This document shows positions 1 through 11,640 of a stretch of 64,000 nucleotides of DNA, piece after piece (positions within the stretch are counted from its first letter, which is position 1; every line of letters begins with the position of its first letter). The notes beneath the pieces were generated by a model. The model searched no databases and was not told where the DNA came from. It worked only from the letters and a program-made list of their open reading frames with translations. The translations under genes and the position numbers were made by a program. The stretch comes from Heterocephalus glaber (Eukaryota > Chordata > Mammalia > Rodentia > Bathyergidae): contig NW_004624751.1 in assembly GCF_000247695.1 (NCBI RefSeq), positions 26,439,108 to 26,503,107 of the forward strand. The letters run 5' to 3'.

Positions 1-160
1 AGTATCAGAGTGTTCCATCTCATTTCCCTTTGGGGTTGCTGTAGGTGATCTGGAAGTCTGGTTTTGAGACTTACTTACTTGTTTTCTCATTTCGACTGGG
101 GTGGGGGCTGTTAGCACCTGCACGGATTACATCCTCAGCTGGGTGAGTTAGGACAGGGGC
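1..160. other. Unassigned sequence before the minisatellite
   Basis: Unique-looking sequence with no coding signal or repeat that I recognise. Confidence 0.4.
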
Positions 161-535
161 CGGGAGCTGTGGTAGGGATGGTGACCCAAAAGCCCTTACC
201 TGTGTGCTGGGAGCAGCGGGAGGGATGGTGGCTTGGAAGCCTCTTTCTCTGGACTGGGAGCAGTGGGATGGCGGCTCAGAAGCCCCTCCCTCTGGGCTTG
301 GAGCAGTGAGAGGGATGGTGGCCTTGAAACCCCCCTTCCTCTGGGCCAGGAGCAGTGGGACAGAAGGTGTCCCAAAAGCCCTTTCCTCTGGGCTGGGAGC
401 AGCGGGAGGGATGGTGCCCGGCAAGCCCCTTCCTCTGGACCAGGAGCAGTGGGATGGTGGCTCAGAAGCCCCTACCTCTGGGCCGGGAACAGCGGGAGTC
501 AGTACCTTGGTCTGGTGGTCTGGTGTTCTCTGCGT
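161..535. repeat. GC-rich minisatellite with ~186-bp higher-order unit
   Basis: The core GGAGCAG recurs at 163, 210, 257, 300, 349, 396, 443 and 486, giving spacings of 47, 47, 43, 49, 47, 47 and 43 bp. Units four apart resemble each other more than neighbours do: 163 with 349 (both carry CCCAAAAGCCCTT), 210 with 396, and 257 with 443 (both carry GGCTCAGAAGCCCCT). This gives a four-monomer higher-order period of about 186 bp. Because 186 is divisible by 3, overlapping ORFs stay open on both strands (71-424 minus, 204-650 plus). They are low-complexity and I do not regard them as genes. Confidence 0.85.
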
Positions 536-700
536 CTTTTTAGTGTGGAACCAGGTGGCTGCTTGTCTGCAGTGGGGTGATTCGGTGCCCTCCGCGCCAC
601 CCAGGACCTTGGTAGGGCGCGCACAGACCCTCCTGTGTTCAGCAGGCTGATCGGTTAAGTGTAATTTTTAAAACAAGTCTTGGGTTTTAGTCTACTAGTT
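536..700. other. GC-rich flank of the minisatellite, unassigned
   Basis: The sequence is GC-rich, with a few CpGs around 590-625, and does not continue the 47-bp units. It could be the remainder of an LTR or other element in which the minisatellite arose. I do not recognise it. Confidence 0.35.
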
Positions 701-1068
701 AGCTTTATTATTGTGACTAAAATGTCTGAGGCAATCAACTTATAAGAAGGAAAGGTTTATTTTGGTTCATAGTTTGCAGTTCATGGTTTCTGGTTTCCAT
801 TGCTTTGGAGCTTTGAGAGGCAGTACATCATGGAGGGAATGCCTGTGAGAGGAGTCTGTTCATCTTGTGGCAACTCAGAAACAAAAAAGAAAAGAAGGCT
901 CCAGGTTCCTATAAGTCCTCTTCAAAGGTGTGCCCTCAGTGACCTTCTTTCTCTAGGCCCTAGCTTCTGAAGGTCCCAAAACCTCCAAGTAGTATTACAG
1001 GTTGGTGGCCAAGCCTTTAATATGTGGGCCTTCAGGGACACTTTGCATCTAAACTCTAGCATACAGTA
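700..1068 (-). mobile_element. Solo LTR, MaLR type (ORR1/MT-like)
   Basis: Read on the plus strand this is the reverse complement of a mammalian MaLR LTR. It starts with a TTGTGACTAAAATG-like end, followed by AAGGTTTATTTTGGTTCATAG, a GGCAGTACATCATGG stretch, the AAGCCTTTAATATGTGGGCC motif, and a terminal ...CTAAACTCTAGCATACAG. The length of about 370 bp suits a solo MaLR LTR. No internal retroviral sequence is attached. The subfamily is uncertain. Confidence 0.75.
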
Positions 1069-3247
1069 ATTTTAAAATTCGTCTGTGTCTGTTGATGGCC
1101 TTTAAATAGAGTATGTAGTCATATTATTTCCTGGTTGCTTTTCCCTCATTGTGTTTTCTTCAATACTGGAATGAATTCATTTTGCAAATTCAGTGCTTAG
1201 GTACCCTGTTAACAATTACATCCTTCTGTGTAGTGGCCTGGTTGTAATTTACATTTGCATTTGCCTCAACATTTAATTTAAAGATTCCACCTTGAGTCTT
1301 TTAACCCTGGTAATGTCAATCTGATTTTTGATTTTGTTATATCTAGTTTAGAATGAAGTTTAGAGTCTTCCTTATAATTATCTAGTTTAGAATTAGCTTT
1401 AGATTCTTCCTTAGTCACTGATGTTTGTTTCTTTAATCTGTTTTGAAAGATAAGTTGGTATTTGTGAAATATTAATACTTCTCCTAATAAATACCAAGGA
1501 AACTGTTGTTCAGTTTTATACACATTTCTTTTTCATCTTACATACAAGCTTTGCAGAAGATCCTTTATTTTTAAAGGGTTTATCTTAATAAGCAACATTT
1601 TTTATTGTCTTTGGAGTACTTTGCATGGTTACTCAAATTCTTTCTTGGCAGGCTCGATTATTAGTTTGTACTTGACCTGCTAAACTGCAGGTTTCCTTGT
1701 ATTTCTTGATAGAAGGATTTTCATTCCAATTTTTGAAAAGCAGTTAGTTATTTATGTTCCAGCCTGAATTGCCCTCTAAATCTTTGCCCAGGGTCTGATC
1801 TTTTTAATCCTTAGCAGGCATTTATTTTGGGCTATGGATAAAAGTCTTTAAAATGGTCTTCGAAGTACCTATGGTTTATTTGCTTAAAGCTTCACATTTC
1901 CTTTTGAGGAGTAATACTCCTTCTTAAGAGTTGATTAGTGACTTTTATAGCAGCCTTCCAAGACCAGAGTGATAGTTCCATCCATTTTGGGAGGACCCTT
2001 TCAGTAGCTATCTATTTTTTAAATAAATAAAACACGGAGAGGTGTATACTTGACATATTATATCACCACTACTACTCATGGTGTTTTCTTTTCAGATCTT
2101 CATTAAAACTAGGATATTTTACAAAAGGATCATAAACATAATACCTCATAGTTTCAATATAGAGGATCTTTGAATATAATGTATATATTATTTGGTAATA
2201 GCTATGTCTAATAACTAGGGAAATTATGGGTAAAGAAAAGTTGTCTAGACTAATAGAGTAAGTACCTTAAGAAAGCAAATGTTCAAAATATTGGCTTTCT
2301 GATTCACTAGATTTTTTGAGAATGACATAGTACAGTCTGAAACTATAGTCATTCAGTTCTGTATTTCTTCTTCATATTTGCATCTTTTCAGTTTTGCCTG
2401 CAGGTCCACAGGCATTGCCAAACACCCACAACAACTCATTTTCTCTTTATGCACGTACTTGATCCTGCAGCACCTTCAGCTCCTTTCCATGTCTGCTCTA
2501 ATCCATTTAAATCTGAGTCCCAAGAGGCATGGAAGGTACTCATGAATCATGGAATCATTGAGTTACCATGAGGAGTCTTAAACCTTCCTCTTCATAAATC
2601 ACTTAGAGGCCCTAATCATTACGCACTCTAACTACTGTAGAAATACTGATGTTATAGGTCTTGAGAGATTGTACAGTGCTCTCTGTATTGTCAGCCCTTG
2701 GCCAAAGGGAAGAATATCTCATCAGGTCACACTTGGTAGCCAGAGTCCCAAGCCACTTGTGCATGCTCTTCCCCCACTTCAGTCCTGCATTGTGGACTCA
2801 GAAACTGGGAATTTATCCTAGAGCAAAGACATAGAATGCTATTTTCTGTCCCTAGTTTTTGTGTACCTCACTCACCTATAGTCTAGAGAACAGTACAACA
2901 TAACACTCATAGCCACATCCTTGAACCAAGAAATAAAAATTTTCATGCCACTGGATGCCCAGAGACTGACCAAATTTCCACATGGTCATTGATCTCATTC
3001 CTTGCAAGTCCCTGGGCAGTCTTAGATGTAAATGAGGGTACAGATAAATTAACACATAATATGTTTTAATTTTGAAGTACTGTAGTTAGTGGGTGACTGG
3101 TTCACATTTGCATTTTCTCACTGTAAAAATATATTTTAGTGTGTATGTATTTAATATGAATTTGCATATAAATTAGATAAGTATGAATCAGGCCTCGTAG
3201 TGTATGAATTGTATATACAGATCAAGCAGGGTATGCAGAGTCGTAGA
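1069..3247. other. Unassigned, AT-rich non-coding sequence
   Basis: About 2.2 kb with no ORF above 81 residues and no SINE or LTR that I can name. Very old, diverged repeats cannot be excluded. Confidence 0.5.
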
Positions 3248-3272
3248 GTGTGTGTGTGTGTGTGTGTGTGTG
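3248..3272. repeat. (TG)12 microsatellite
   Basis: A perfect GT/TG dinucleotide run of about 25 bp. The short ORFs crossing it are artefacts of the repeat. Confidence 0.95.
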
Positions 3273-3627
3273 AATTGGAGAACAGTAGAATGTGTATGAA
3301 TTGGGGACAGGTATATTTATTTCTATACATGTACATTTCAACAGGAGTAAGACAGTACTGTATGCATAGGTGTATGTGCACAGATTCAGAGTAGTATAAT
3401 GGGAAAATACAGGATAAATAAAACTTAATATTGATTCCAACATAAATTATCTTATTTGTTTGATTTCAATATAACTTTATTATACTTGTTACTTTGTATA
3501 ACTCATGTGGTCTATCTAGGCATCATTAGAATATGTGAAATTTTAGATCTAATAGCCACCTAAGGCTTAGGTTTTTCTGGTTCTAAAATCTAGTGGTTAG
3601 TGTAGTTAACAGCTGCTCAGCCTGCTC

Positions 3628-3821
3628 CAGTGATGGTGAGCCTTTTAGAGACCACATGCCCAAACTGTAACCCCAAACCTACTTATTTATTGCAGAGTTC
3701 CAGTGCTACAATTAAACCTGAATACTAAGGTTTTAGTTTACAAAAAACAACTCATATATTAACATCTTTTGTCTTGAAAGAAAAACGTAATGACACATAT
3801 GCCATAGGTTTGCCACCACTG
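3628..3821. mobile_element. Non-autonomous hAT-type DNA transposon (MITE)
   Basis: The 194-bp segment begins CAGTGATGGTGAGCC and ends GGTTTGCCACCACTG. The reverse complement of the end, CAGTGGTGGCAAACC, matches the start at 12 of 15 positions, and CAGTG/CACTG termini are typical of hAT elements. The interior near the right end (GACACATATGCCATAGG) resembles hAT MITE ends. I could not find a clean 8-bp TSD (left GCCTGCTC, right GATCACTG), so the copy is diverged or a boundary is off. There is no transposase coding. Confidence 0.65.
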
Positions 3822-4140
3822 GATCACTGTAGGAATTATTTTACCTATAATAGCATTTATAATTAACCTTTCACCATTCACACTCTTCAGGTGTCTTTGT
3901 TTATTAGCTTTTGCAGGAGAAAGACACTGTAACTCTTAATTTCATGGCATTTCTGTGAGTTATGCCCAAAATACTCTTGGTTATTATAATTAAGAAAATT
4001 GTAACAGTTCCTAAGATATATACCAATATTAAACTTTCTACATAATCATATTAGCATAAGTTAAATAAATTGTAGCAGGTCATGTCTCATCTTGCTAAGG
4101 CTGTGTAGCTGTGTAATATTTAACTAAAAATGACTGACTG
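3822..4140. other. Unassigned sequence
   Basis: AT-rich DNA between the hAT MITE and a SINE dimer, with no recognisable feature. Confidence 0.4.
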
Positions 4141-4312
4141 GCTGGGCATGGTGACACATACCAGTTATCCCAGCACTCTAGGAGGCTGAGGCAGGAAGAT
4201 GCAAATTAAGGGTTAGCCTGGGCAACTTAATGACTTAGTGAGACCCTCTCTCAAAATAAAAAATGGCCAGGATGCAGCTCAGAGCTAAAGTCTTGGATTC
4301 AATCCCTGGTAT
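4141..4312 (+). mobile_element. B1-ID dimeric SINE (B1-dID-like)
   Basis: The left half is B1/7SL-like (GGCTGGGCATGGTGACACA, AGGCTGAGGCAGGAAGAT, GTGAGACCCTCTCTCAAAA). It is followed by an A-rich linker and a degenerate tRNA/ID-like half (GATGCAGCTCAGAG ... GATTCAATCCCTGGTATC). The order B1 then ID matches the B1-dID dimers known from rodents. It is diverged, so it is an older insertion. Confidence 0.8.
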
Positions 4313-4961
4313 CCTCCCTCTTGTCCGAATAAAAGACAGAAAAATTTTGAAGATTATCTTGGTGTCACCTTCATCTGTGACACACGTTGTGCCTGCCACA
4401 TGCAAGATATTCAGCAGCTGTTTATGGAATGTCCAGATCATTGCATGGCAGAGCATTTTGAAATTCACTGTCAAATATGTGGTCATGTGTTTCCTGAAAA
4501 ATTCTCTATGATGCTTTGGTTGGGACTGGTAGAGGGTTTTCCCATCATGATTACAAGTTGTCAATACTTTTGTAACTGACACTGATCGTGAGAGGAACTG
4601 AGGGGTGCTGGGAAAAAATGCTTGTGATATTCCCTCTTTGGGGACAGTGATTGCACCCCTATTAGAGAAACCATCTTAAAGCAGTGAACCAAATTATTTC
4701 ATTAGCTCTATGTCTATAGAGTCATATGGGAGCTTTTTCTCTGGGCATATATCTTGTGTCCATAGGGCACTGAAGCAGTTAATCTAAATGCTGTCTTTTG
4801 GAATCAAAATGCAGTGCAGACATAGCACTGAGTTAAGATACTGGGACGTTAGAAGTCTGATTTTTCCTCATAGAATGTTCTCTTACTAGTATGTGGTAGT
4901 TACAAAAGGAAATGAAAAACCAAGGGAAAATTATAAACAATAAAATGTGATAACCTAAAAC
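4313..4961. other. Unassigned sequence
   Basis: Non-coding. The ORFs on both strands here (up to 115 residues) match nothing I know and partly run into the SINE. Confidence 0.45.
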
Positions 4962-5025
4962 AGAAAAGCACTTTTGCACTTGATCTTAGCCAAAAGGCAG
5001 AGAAGCGATAAGAAAAGCACTTTTG
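4962..5025 (-). pseudogene. Tailless U2 snRNA retropseudogene with TSDs
   Basis: On the minus strand, 5009 down to 4977 matches U2 snRNA nucleotides 1-33 with one mismatch (G11 replaced). It is flanked by a perfect 15-bp direct repeat, AGAAAAGCACTTTTG, at 4962-4976 and 5011-5025. The copy stops at U2 nucleotide 33, just before the branch-site-pairing segment, and has no poly(A) tail. Known families of 'tailless' snRNA retropseudogenes are made by L1 machinery from truncated templates. It is far too short to encode a working U2 and has no promoter. Confidence 0.9.
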
Positions 5026-7204
5026 ATTGCATGAATGCCTTAGATGTTTTAAAAAAATTCAAATTCTTCTGAGCATTAATCTCTGAAGCTTGCTATGATG
5101 GCGAAAAAAACCACAAAAAACCTTTTAAAGGCCCTTTGTCATTTTATGTTGATTAGTAATGGTAATTTATTTTTACTTTAATACTTGATGTTGACCTCTT
5201 GTGGTCATGGAGTAAACATGAGAAATAAGATTTTAAAATTTTTGTCTGATTATCAGGTATCACTAATATTCTTAAAATATTTGGCCCTAAAATAAACAGT
5301 ACGTGAATGTGTTCCATAGGCTTAGCTTACCTAGCAGTTTTGGTGTCCTTGAGGTTTCACTTAAGTTATTATACAGCCTGATTGTAGTGATTGGCTTTAG
5401 GTGACCTCTTTTAGTTCAAACCTTTTGTAGACATTCTGAGATATTTGCATCACATTTGTGCTGCATTGAACCTCAGAAAGGAGACTTTTTCCAGAGTCAT
5501 ACTGAAACTAAGTATTCATATTAGGGGCTGGTGGGGAAAGAAGAAAATGCCTTCCATGCAGGAGCAGACTGCATTAGCTTTCTGCCAACTGGCCTGTTTG
5601 TGAGAACTAGTGAAGTCATCAAGCCCGAGCTATTTTAATACCGGACATGGTGCAGCGAGGCAGCTGGAGGTGCGGCACAGAGAAACCTCTGAGAGGCAGG
5701 TTTGCAGAAGCAGAAAGCATCACCATTTCACACTGGCTGGGCCTGATGCCTCTGAGAAGTGGGGGTGGGGGGGGTTTGTTCAGAGGCCTAGCGGGAGGGG
5801 TGACAGATCCTTGGCACTGTCAGGAGACTGACCCAGCCAATGGGATAGGTTGTGATGGTCAAGGGCAATCATGATGGGAGAAGCTAGAGACAAAATCTTT
5901 TCTTTATAGAACCAACCCCCCAACTTTAACTCAGAAAAGGTCAGAAATACATCTCTTCTCTGCTGACACAGTCCTGTAAGATTGTGAGCAAAAGAAAGGA
6001 AGCAGGACACACATCACTTACCAGCATAGTGGAAACAAATAGAATACCATCCCAGACAATAAATGACTTCAGAAGAATCCCAAAGTGGGAGGAAAAATTG
6101 GCAAATTGCATTTTAAATCCTCTTGAAAATGATCTGTCATTTGTAAAAAATTGATTTTTGGACTGAAATACTTTTTAATTGTCTGAACTTTGCCTTGTGA
6201 GCTGTTTGTACAAATTCTTAACAAAAGCATAAATGAACATTTGATTATGGAGTTATCTGCTGGTTCTGTTTTAACCAGTGGTGAAATGTTCTGAAAATAC
6301 ACACAAAGCCTCATCCCTTTGGGGACTTAGAAAAGGTCCAGATATTTCAACCAAATGGAGATAAATTTAGAGATAATGAGATATCAAGTTCTGAGTGTAA
6401 GAAATGAACTTTTTTTTCAGTGTCACTGATGAAAGTATTGCATTTTAGATTCTAGAAGGAAGAAGCACTCACCGTATAGGTTTTTATGATAAGGAGCAAA
6501 GCAACGGTGACACGCAGTCCTTAGCATGAGTGCATTCAGGGGTCAGGACTGCAGCCCCGATTTAGCAATGACAAGCCAGAGACAGGAAGCTGCCTTGTTT
6601 ATTAGAAATAGGGTAACCACAGTCTCACACAACTGACAGAGTCTGCTGGCACTTTCATTCTGAACAGCAAGTCCTAGTGCCCTCTTCCCCTGTTATTATA
6701 ACCATTTATATATTACTAAAGCACATGTAGTCTTTTTTTACTTTTTAAAATGTATAGTTAAAAAGGCTCAACTGTGAGATTTCTTATTAGAAACAGTTAA
6801 GTTTCCAAAGCTTTCATATAAACTAAGGTATGCGCATGGCTTTGACTTCTGACTTAAACATTCATAGCAATGTGATCTTTATATAGGAAGGTACTTTCTT
6901 CAAACTGTTCCGTAATGCATTTATTCAGTTTGCCATCATGTTCCAGAAGGAAAAGAATAGAATAGCATTGGGATAGCTGGGAGGTGGGCTAGGTGCTACT
7001 GAGTAATTACCTACGAGTTGAAGCAGCATTTGTAGCCAAAGATATCTTTCTTATCTGAAGTCTTGCAATCGAGGTATTGTGAAAATTGGATGGCGATAGA
7101 ATCTGAGAGGGTTCAATAACTGGTTTGCCACTTATTGGGGGGAATTAGGAAAAATTGTATATTAAAGCCTTCTCTGAAAGAAGTACTTAAGGATCATGAA
7201 ATTT
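5026..7204. other. Unassigned, mostly unique non-coding sequence
   Basis: No coding gene or clear repeat. The stretch at about 5,530-5,880 is GC-richer than its surroundings, with a poly-G run at 5759-5775 (GGGGGTGGGGGGGG). Its short ORFs (73-76 residues) resemble no known protein. Confidence 0.5.
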
Positions 7205-7448
7205 GTTGTAGTGATTAAAAGACAAGCTATAGAATCCACCCATCTGTGTTTGAAACCCATCTTTTCCCTTACTACTGTGTTACCCAGGCAAGTTACTTAA
7301 TGTATCAGGGCCTCAGTTTTCCCTTATGTAAGATGAGCTTAATAATAAAACTACCTACAAGGATTGTTTTGGTGTTCTAAAATATAGATCTGAAATGCCC
7401 AGTATGGTGCCTGGCACATAAAAAGACAGTAAATATGAATTGTTGCTC
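7205..7448 (+). repeat. MIR SINE
   Basis: Near-complete ancient MIR. It shows CAAGTTACTTAATGTATCAG, CCTCAGTTTTCC, then ACCTACAAGGATTGTTTTG, GGTGCCTGGCACAT and AGTAAATATGAATTGTTG, matching the MIR core and 3' region in order. Confidence 0.85.
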
Positions 7449-7854
7449 TGATGAATGATGTTATTTTACCGAATAGTACCTCAAGACCATTAATTCATTT
7501 GTGTCAAAAGCTTTGGACCACACAAAGGGACCCAGGTCTAGATTTAGCCCATGAGTTGGTACTACGCCCCTCATTTGTGTATACTAGTGCCTCCAGTAGG
7601 CAGTGATAAGTACTTATCAGTTGTCAAGTGAAGAAGTTAAAACTTGTCAGCAGAGGTCTGTGAACATTTCAGAGAAAAAAATAGGAATAATCCTAAGTTC
7701 ACAGTAGCAGATCTTGTTCATTGTCATATTTTAAATCTCTTTCCCTCTTATACATTTTATATTCTGCTGTCTGTGGGTATGCATTTTATATGTGTCACTT
7801 TTGTATGTATTTAAACAAAGATAAAATTAAGGAAACTCGTTTATACCTTTTTTT

Positions 7855-7925
7855 TTACAGATGAGGAAACCAAAGTTCTGAGAAGCTTACCAAAGCTGAC
7901 AGAGCTAAAAAGCAGTTGGATTTGA
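7855..7925 (-). repeat. MIR-class fragment
   Basis: TTTACAGATGAGGAAACC, followed by GAGAAGCTTACCAAAGC and GACAGAGCTAAAAAGCAG, is the reverse complement of the MIR tRNA/core region. It is short and diverged. Confidence 0.65.
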
Positions 7926-10900
7926 CTTTCAATTTTTGTTTTTTCATATTCCATCTTCACTGGATTCTTCTCCTTCAGTGTACCTTCTGGGCCTCATACT
8001 CATTACCCATTATCTTTTCCTGCTGAATATTACCACTCCCCTGTTTAATTTTGCCTCATTTCCTATGGGTATAGCAAAAATAACTTGAGAATTTGCTGTC
8101 TCTAATAATTTCTGAACTTTTGTACTCAATTCTAAAAACAGATAATATAGTTTCTGAATTACTTTTTATTTTATTGTATCATTGTGTGCTATCGAAAATT
8201 TCCCACCTTTTTTTCCCCTGTGAAAATGACGAATGATAGAACTAATTTATTATCCCAGGTTAAGAGTTGGAAATGGCTTATTGATGCATATCTTAAAAAT
8301 TTTTCATGTATGGACATTTCTACTTACACAAACTGTGTGCTCTGGTTTTAGGAGGCACCACAGTAGCCACCATTCTAGTTGCTTTTAAATTTGACTCTCA
8401 GTGTGCAGAAGATACCCTGGTAGCCTGAACTTTGCAAGCCCAGGGGCATGAGGTTAGTGGAGGGCACATTTCCCTCCTGTCTCTGGGGGTGGACTGGAGG
8501 TTATGGGCAACTAGAGCCCCACTCTGTTTCTCTCCCACAGTCTTGAGCTGGCTGGCTGTGTTGCACTTTGTACCTACCCACTCAAAAACACAGCCTTTCA
8601 CCCGCTTTCTTTCCTTCAAAGAGCATGTTGAGTAAACTTTGTGGTGATAAGGGAAACTGAAAAGTTCAGAAGTTCAGAATCAAAAAAGCATGATATTAAA
8701 TATTAGACCATATTTTTCAAAAGGGACTCATTAGGATCTAACAGCTTGGGCTGTGCAGATAAATGTGGTTGTCTGTTTCTCTCTCAGCAACTTAAAAGAA
8801 ATTATTTTTGAGCACTTAGTTTCACAGAGCACTACAGCCTTCTCTGCGTCTGTGTGCAGACCCAGTCTGGGCCTGCTCTGGCTCATCCAGAGCCCTGTTA
8901 ATATTTTCCCCAGGTTGTCTTCCCTCCTTTCCAAGCCCCCACAAGGGAGGGGGAAGTATGCAGATTTATTTTTCCACTGAGATGAATTTTACTCTCCTTT
9001 TTCCCAAAGAAGTCAGACATGGATATTGAATATTTTTTCCATTCCTGTCTTGCACTCAGAATTAAAGCCAAAACTCAGTGTTTTGGTCTGGTAGATTTTA
9101 GGTGAGTGGGAGTTTACTGTAACTCTGAACTAACATTATTTTAGTTTGACAGTATAGTAATAGTTTTTATTGTCTTGGATTACCTTCCCAACCCTGTTTG
9201 TATACCAAGACATGGCAAGTACTCAGATAATTTTCACTTTTCTCTTCTGTGTAGGGAGTTCTTCAGGTTAAACAGAACTTTTATATACTCAGAGGGATAT
9301 ACTGTACAATTTTTATACCTAATGCCATGTAAGTTGAATTTCTTATTCATCACGCACCATATGCAGTGTTATTAATCTTCACTGTAAGTAGAATGACAAG
9401 TGAGCAATAAAAGTCAGACCTTAAAAAACTGCCAACAAACACACAGGAACAAATTTCTTAACAGATGCTTTGGGAAAAAGTGACAGTCAGTGAAATTCGG
9501 GTTACATGTATATTACATAACTGACAGGCTGGTGTCTGTGCCCAATATGGTCCTTGGTTTTCTCTTCAAATCACAGTGTGAGTCCTCTCCCTCCCTCTCT
9601 TAATCCTACTAAACATTTTTGTGCTTGAAGCCACCTCCTTTTCTCCTTGGTTGAGTGCCTGCAGGTTTCTCATCTAGGGGTCAGGTGGGCCCATCCTTCC
9701 CGAACTCATTTGAGGATAGCATTGGAAGGTGCTGGTACCACTCATGCTCAGTACTTCTTGTCTTCATTTCTGCTGCCTTTGTGCTCACCTGTGCACATCA
9801 TGGCCGCTTGCTTTCCGTAGTGTTACTCCTGTGCTCGACTCCTCCCCAGTCCTTGCTTCCTCTGCCTATTTAGTTTGGCTTCAATGTGCTTTACACTCAT
9901 TGCTTACTGGCCATGTGCTATCTGGAGTAACTCAAGGTTTCAGGTAATTTGATGTCCCCTCCCTCCAATCATTATTGCATAGCTGTTCCCCTCCTATGTT
10001 TCATGAAAAAGTCTCCTAGGGACCCATCTTGGCTTTTTCTGGCTGGAGACACTGAGTTCCAGCTGCAGAGAAGCTAAGATGAGCCCATAGGCAGAAGGTT
10101 CTTATAAAAACACTGGAAAGTAGGTTAAAGGGTGTTGATTGTGCCTGCAATTTGTTTTCATACTCTTGTGTGATAGTAATTATGTGTGCACAGTGATATA
10201 GAGACCGGACTTGCTAAGGGAAGCTTTATCACTTTCTGTTGCATTATGTAAAGAACTAAGAAAATAGAATTTACAGGTATCGTCAGATATTCTAATGGCA
10301 AAGTAAATAAATGTTTATTTCTTGATGCAGTGTAACTTTTCCCTAGTAAAAATTGCTTTTTCAGGGTTTTGCTTTTTATTTAAAGGCATATAAGTGAGTA
10401 GAACCGATTTGAGTAATAGAAATCTAAATTTCCAATTTATTTGATAGGAAGAGTACAGGGCATTTTGGTGAGGATATAAAGGGCAGAATTTGATTTATTA
10501 AAATTTAAAGTTAGCTTTCTTTTGGCAGCTTTTCTTAATATAATATATTTGATGCCTTAAAATATATTTGGTATTGTCAGTGGCTGATACCCTGAGACTT
10601 GTAAAGTTTTATTCGTTGTTGCAAATCCTGCTAGATGCTCCTGAATGGAACATTTAACTTCTCTGTTTTAATTACCCTGCCCGTGGATGTTAATTTTTGT
10701 AATTCTTTCCATTTTCTTCATAGAGACTGTGATTTGTGATGCTCTACTGTGATGTTTCGGAATAAATGTCTATGTCAATGTAAAGTACAATATGATAATG
10801 AAACTTCTGTTACTTTTTTCAGTGTTTAATCTTTGCTTGTTAACTGAAATGATGACAGATGTGCATCGAAATCATTTAAGTGCATGTGTCATTAAGATCA

Positions 10901-11083
10901 TATACATTCCTTTTGTTTTGTTTTAATGTTGGAAAATGAGAGTTAAGCAGTTCTGTCAAGAATGGAAAGAACACTGGTGTTAATGTAGCTGTCATGTAGG
11001 CATTATAATATAGTAAGAACCCCTCCCTAGATTGCATTAACAGAGGAGGCAGAGGAGGCAGTAACCCACCGTATCTGTGCTCT
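7926..11083. other. Unassigned non-coding sequence
   Basis: About 3.1 kb without an assignable repeat or gene. The 9,540-9,980 segment is pyrimidine-rich and could be an old LTR or L1 remnant. The 10,590-10,900 segment is AT-rich with homeodomain-like TTTAATTACC. Neither is specific enough to name. Confidence 0.45.
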
Positions 11084-11172
11084 GATCTTTGAAGTTACGT
11101 GCTCTTGTGTAAGTTTTTAGTTTTCTTATTTGTAAATTGAGGCATTTGAACTTGATGATTGTAAAGTTCCTT
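11084..11172 (+). repeat. MIR fragment
   Basis: TTGTGTAAGTTTTTAGTTTTC, TTATTTGTAAATTGAGGC and ATGATTGTAAAGTTCC follow the MIR core, diverged. Confidence 0.5.
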
Positions 11173-11454
11173 TTTTTGTTTGTTTGTTCTGTCAGTCTAA
11201 AACCAAGTGTCCACGTCCCTTCTTTTCCTAGCCAGCTCCTCCTGTCAGGATCAGGTAGCCTTCTGTGAGGTAATTGATGCAGGCTGAAGTGAACTGACTT
11301 GGATTTTTGATACTCATGAAAAACTACAGCTTCTAACCACATTGCCCATAATGGCTTTTTAAAAATATTCTGTATCACGTGTAAACTATTTTTGGTCAAA
11401 GTTTAATTATTCTGAAGTCAGGTGCTTTACTTACTTGGAGAATAGTCTAAGCTG

Positions 11455-11494
11455 GTGTGTGTTTGTGTGTGTGTGTATGTGCACACATGTGTGT
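11455..11494. repeat. Imperfect (TG)n microsatellite
   Basis: Interrupted TG/TGTA/CACA dinucleotide stretch directly upstream of a SINE. Confidence 0.85.
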
Positions 11495-11499
11495 ATTCA

Positions 11500-11640
11500 A
11501 AGGTACTGATCATTGAACTGAGGGCCTTGGATGTGCCAGGCAAGCACACTAGTACTGGGTTACATTCCCAGCCCTTTTAAAATTTTGAGACAGAGTTTCA
11601 CTGAGTTGCCCAGTCTGGGGTTGAACTTGAGATCCTGTTG
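11500..11640 (-). mobile_element. B1-ID dimeric SINE, truncated
   Basis: In reverse complement it reads as an ID half (GGTACTGATCATTGAACTGAG ... ACATTCCCAGCCC), a T-rich linker, then a B1 half (TTGAGACAGAGTTTCACTGA, GCCCAGTCTGGGGTTGAACTT) that breaks off before the B1 5' end. The CA/TG repeat just upstream may have grown from its tail. Confidence 0.7.

Noticed and set aside
71..650. ORFs of 115-148 residues on both strands at the window start
   Set aside because: They run through the minisatellite. The 186-bp period keeps several frames open at once, and the peptides are simple repeats.
3151..3443. Histidine/threonine- or cysteine/valine-rich ORFs
   Set aside because: Produced by the (TG)n microsatellite in different frames.
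5610..5880. GC-richer patch considered as a promoter or CpG island
   Set aside because: CpG count is low and the patch is short; no TSS-like context and no coding exon nearby.
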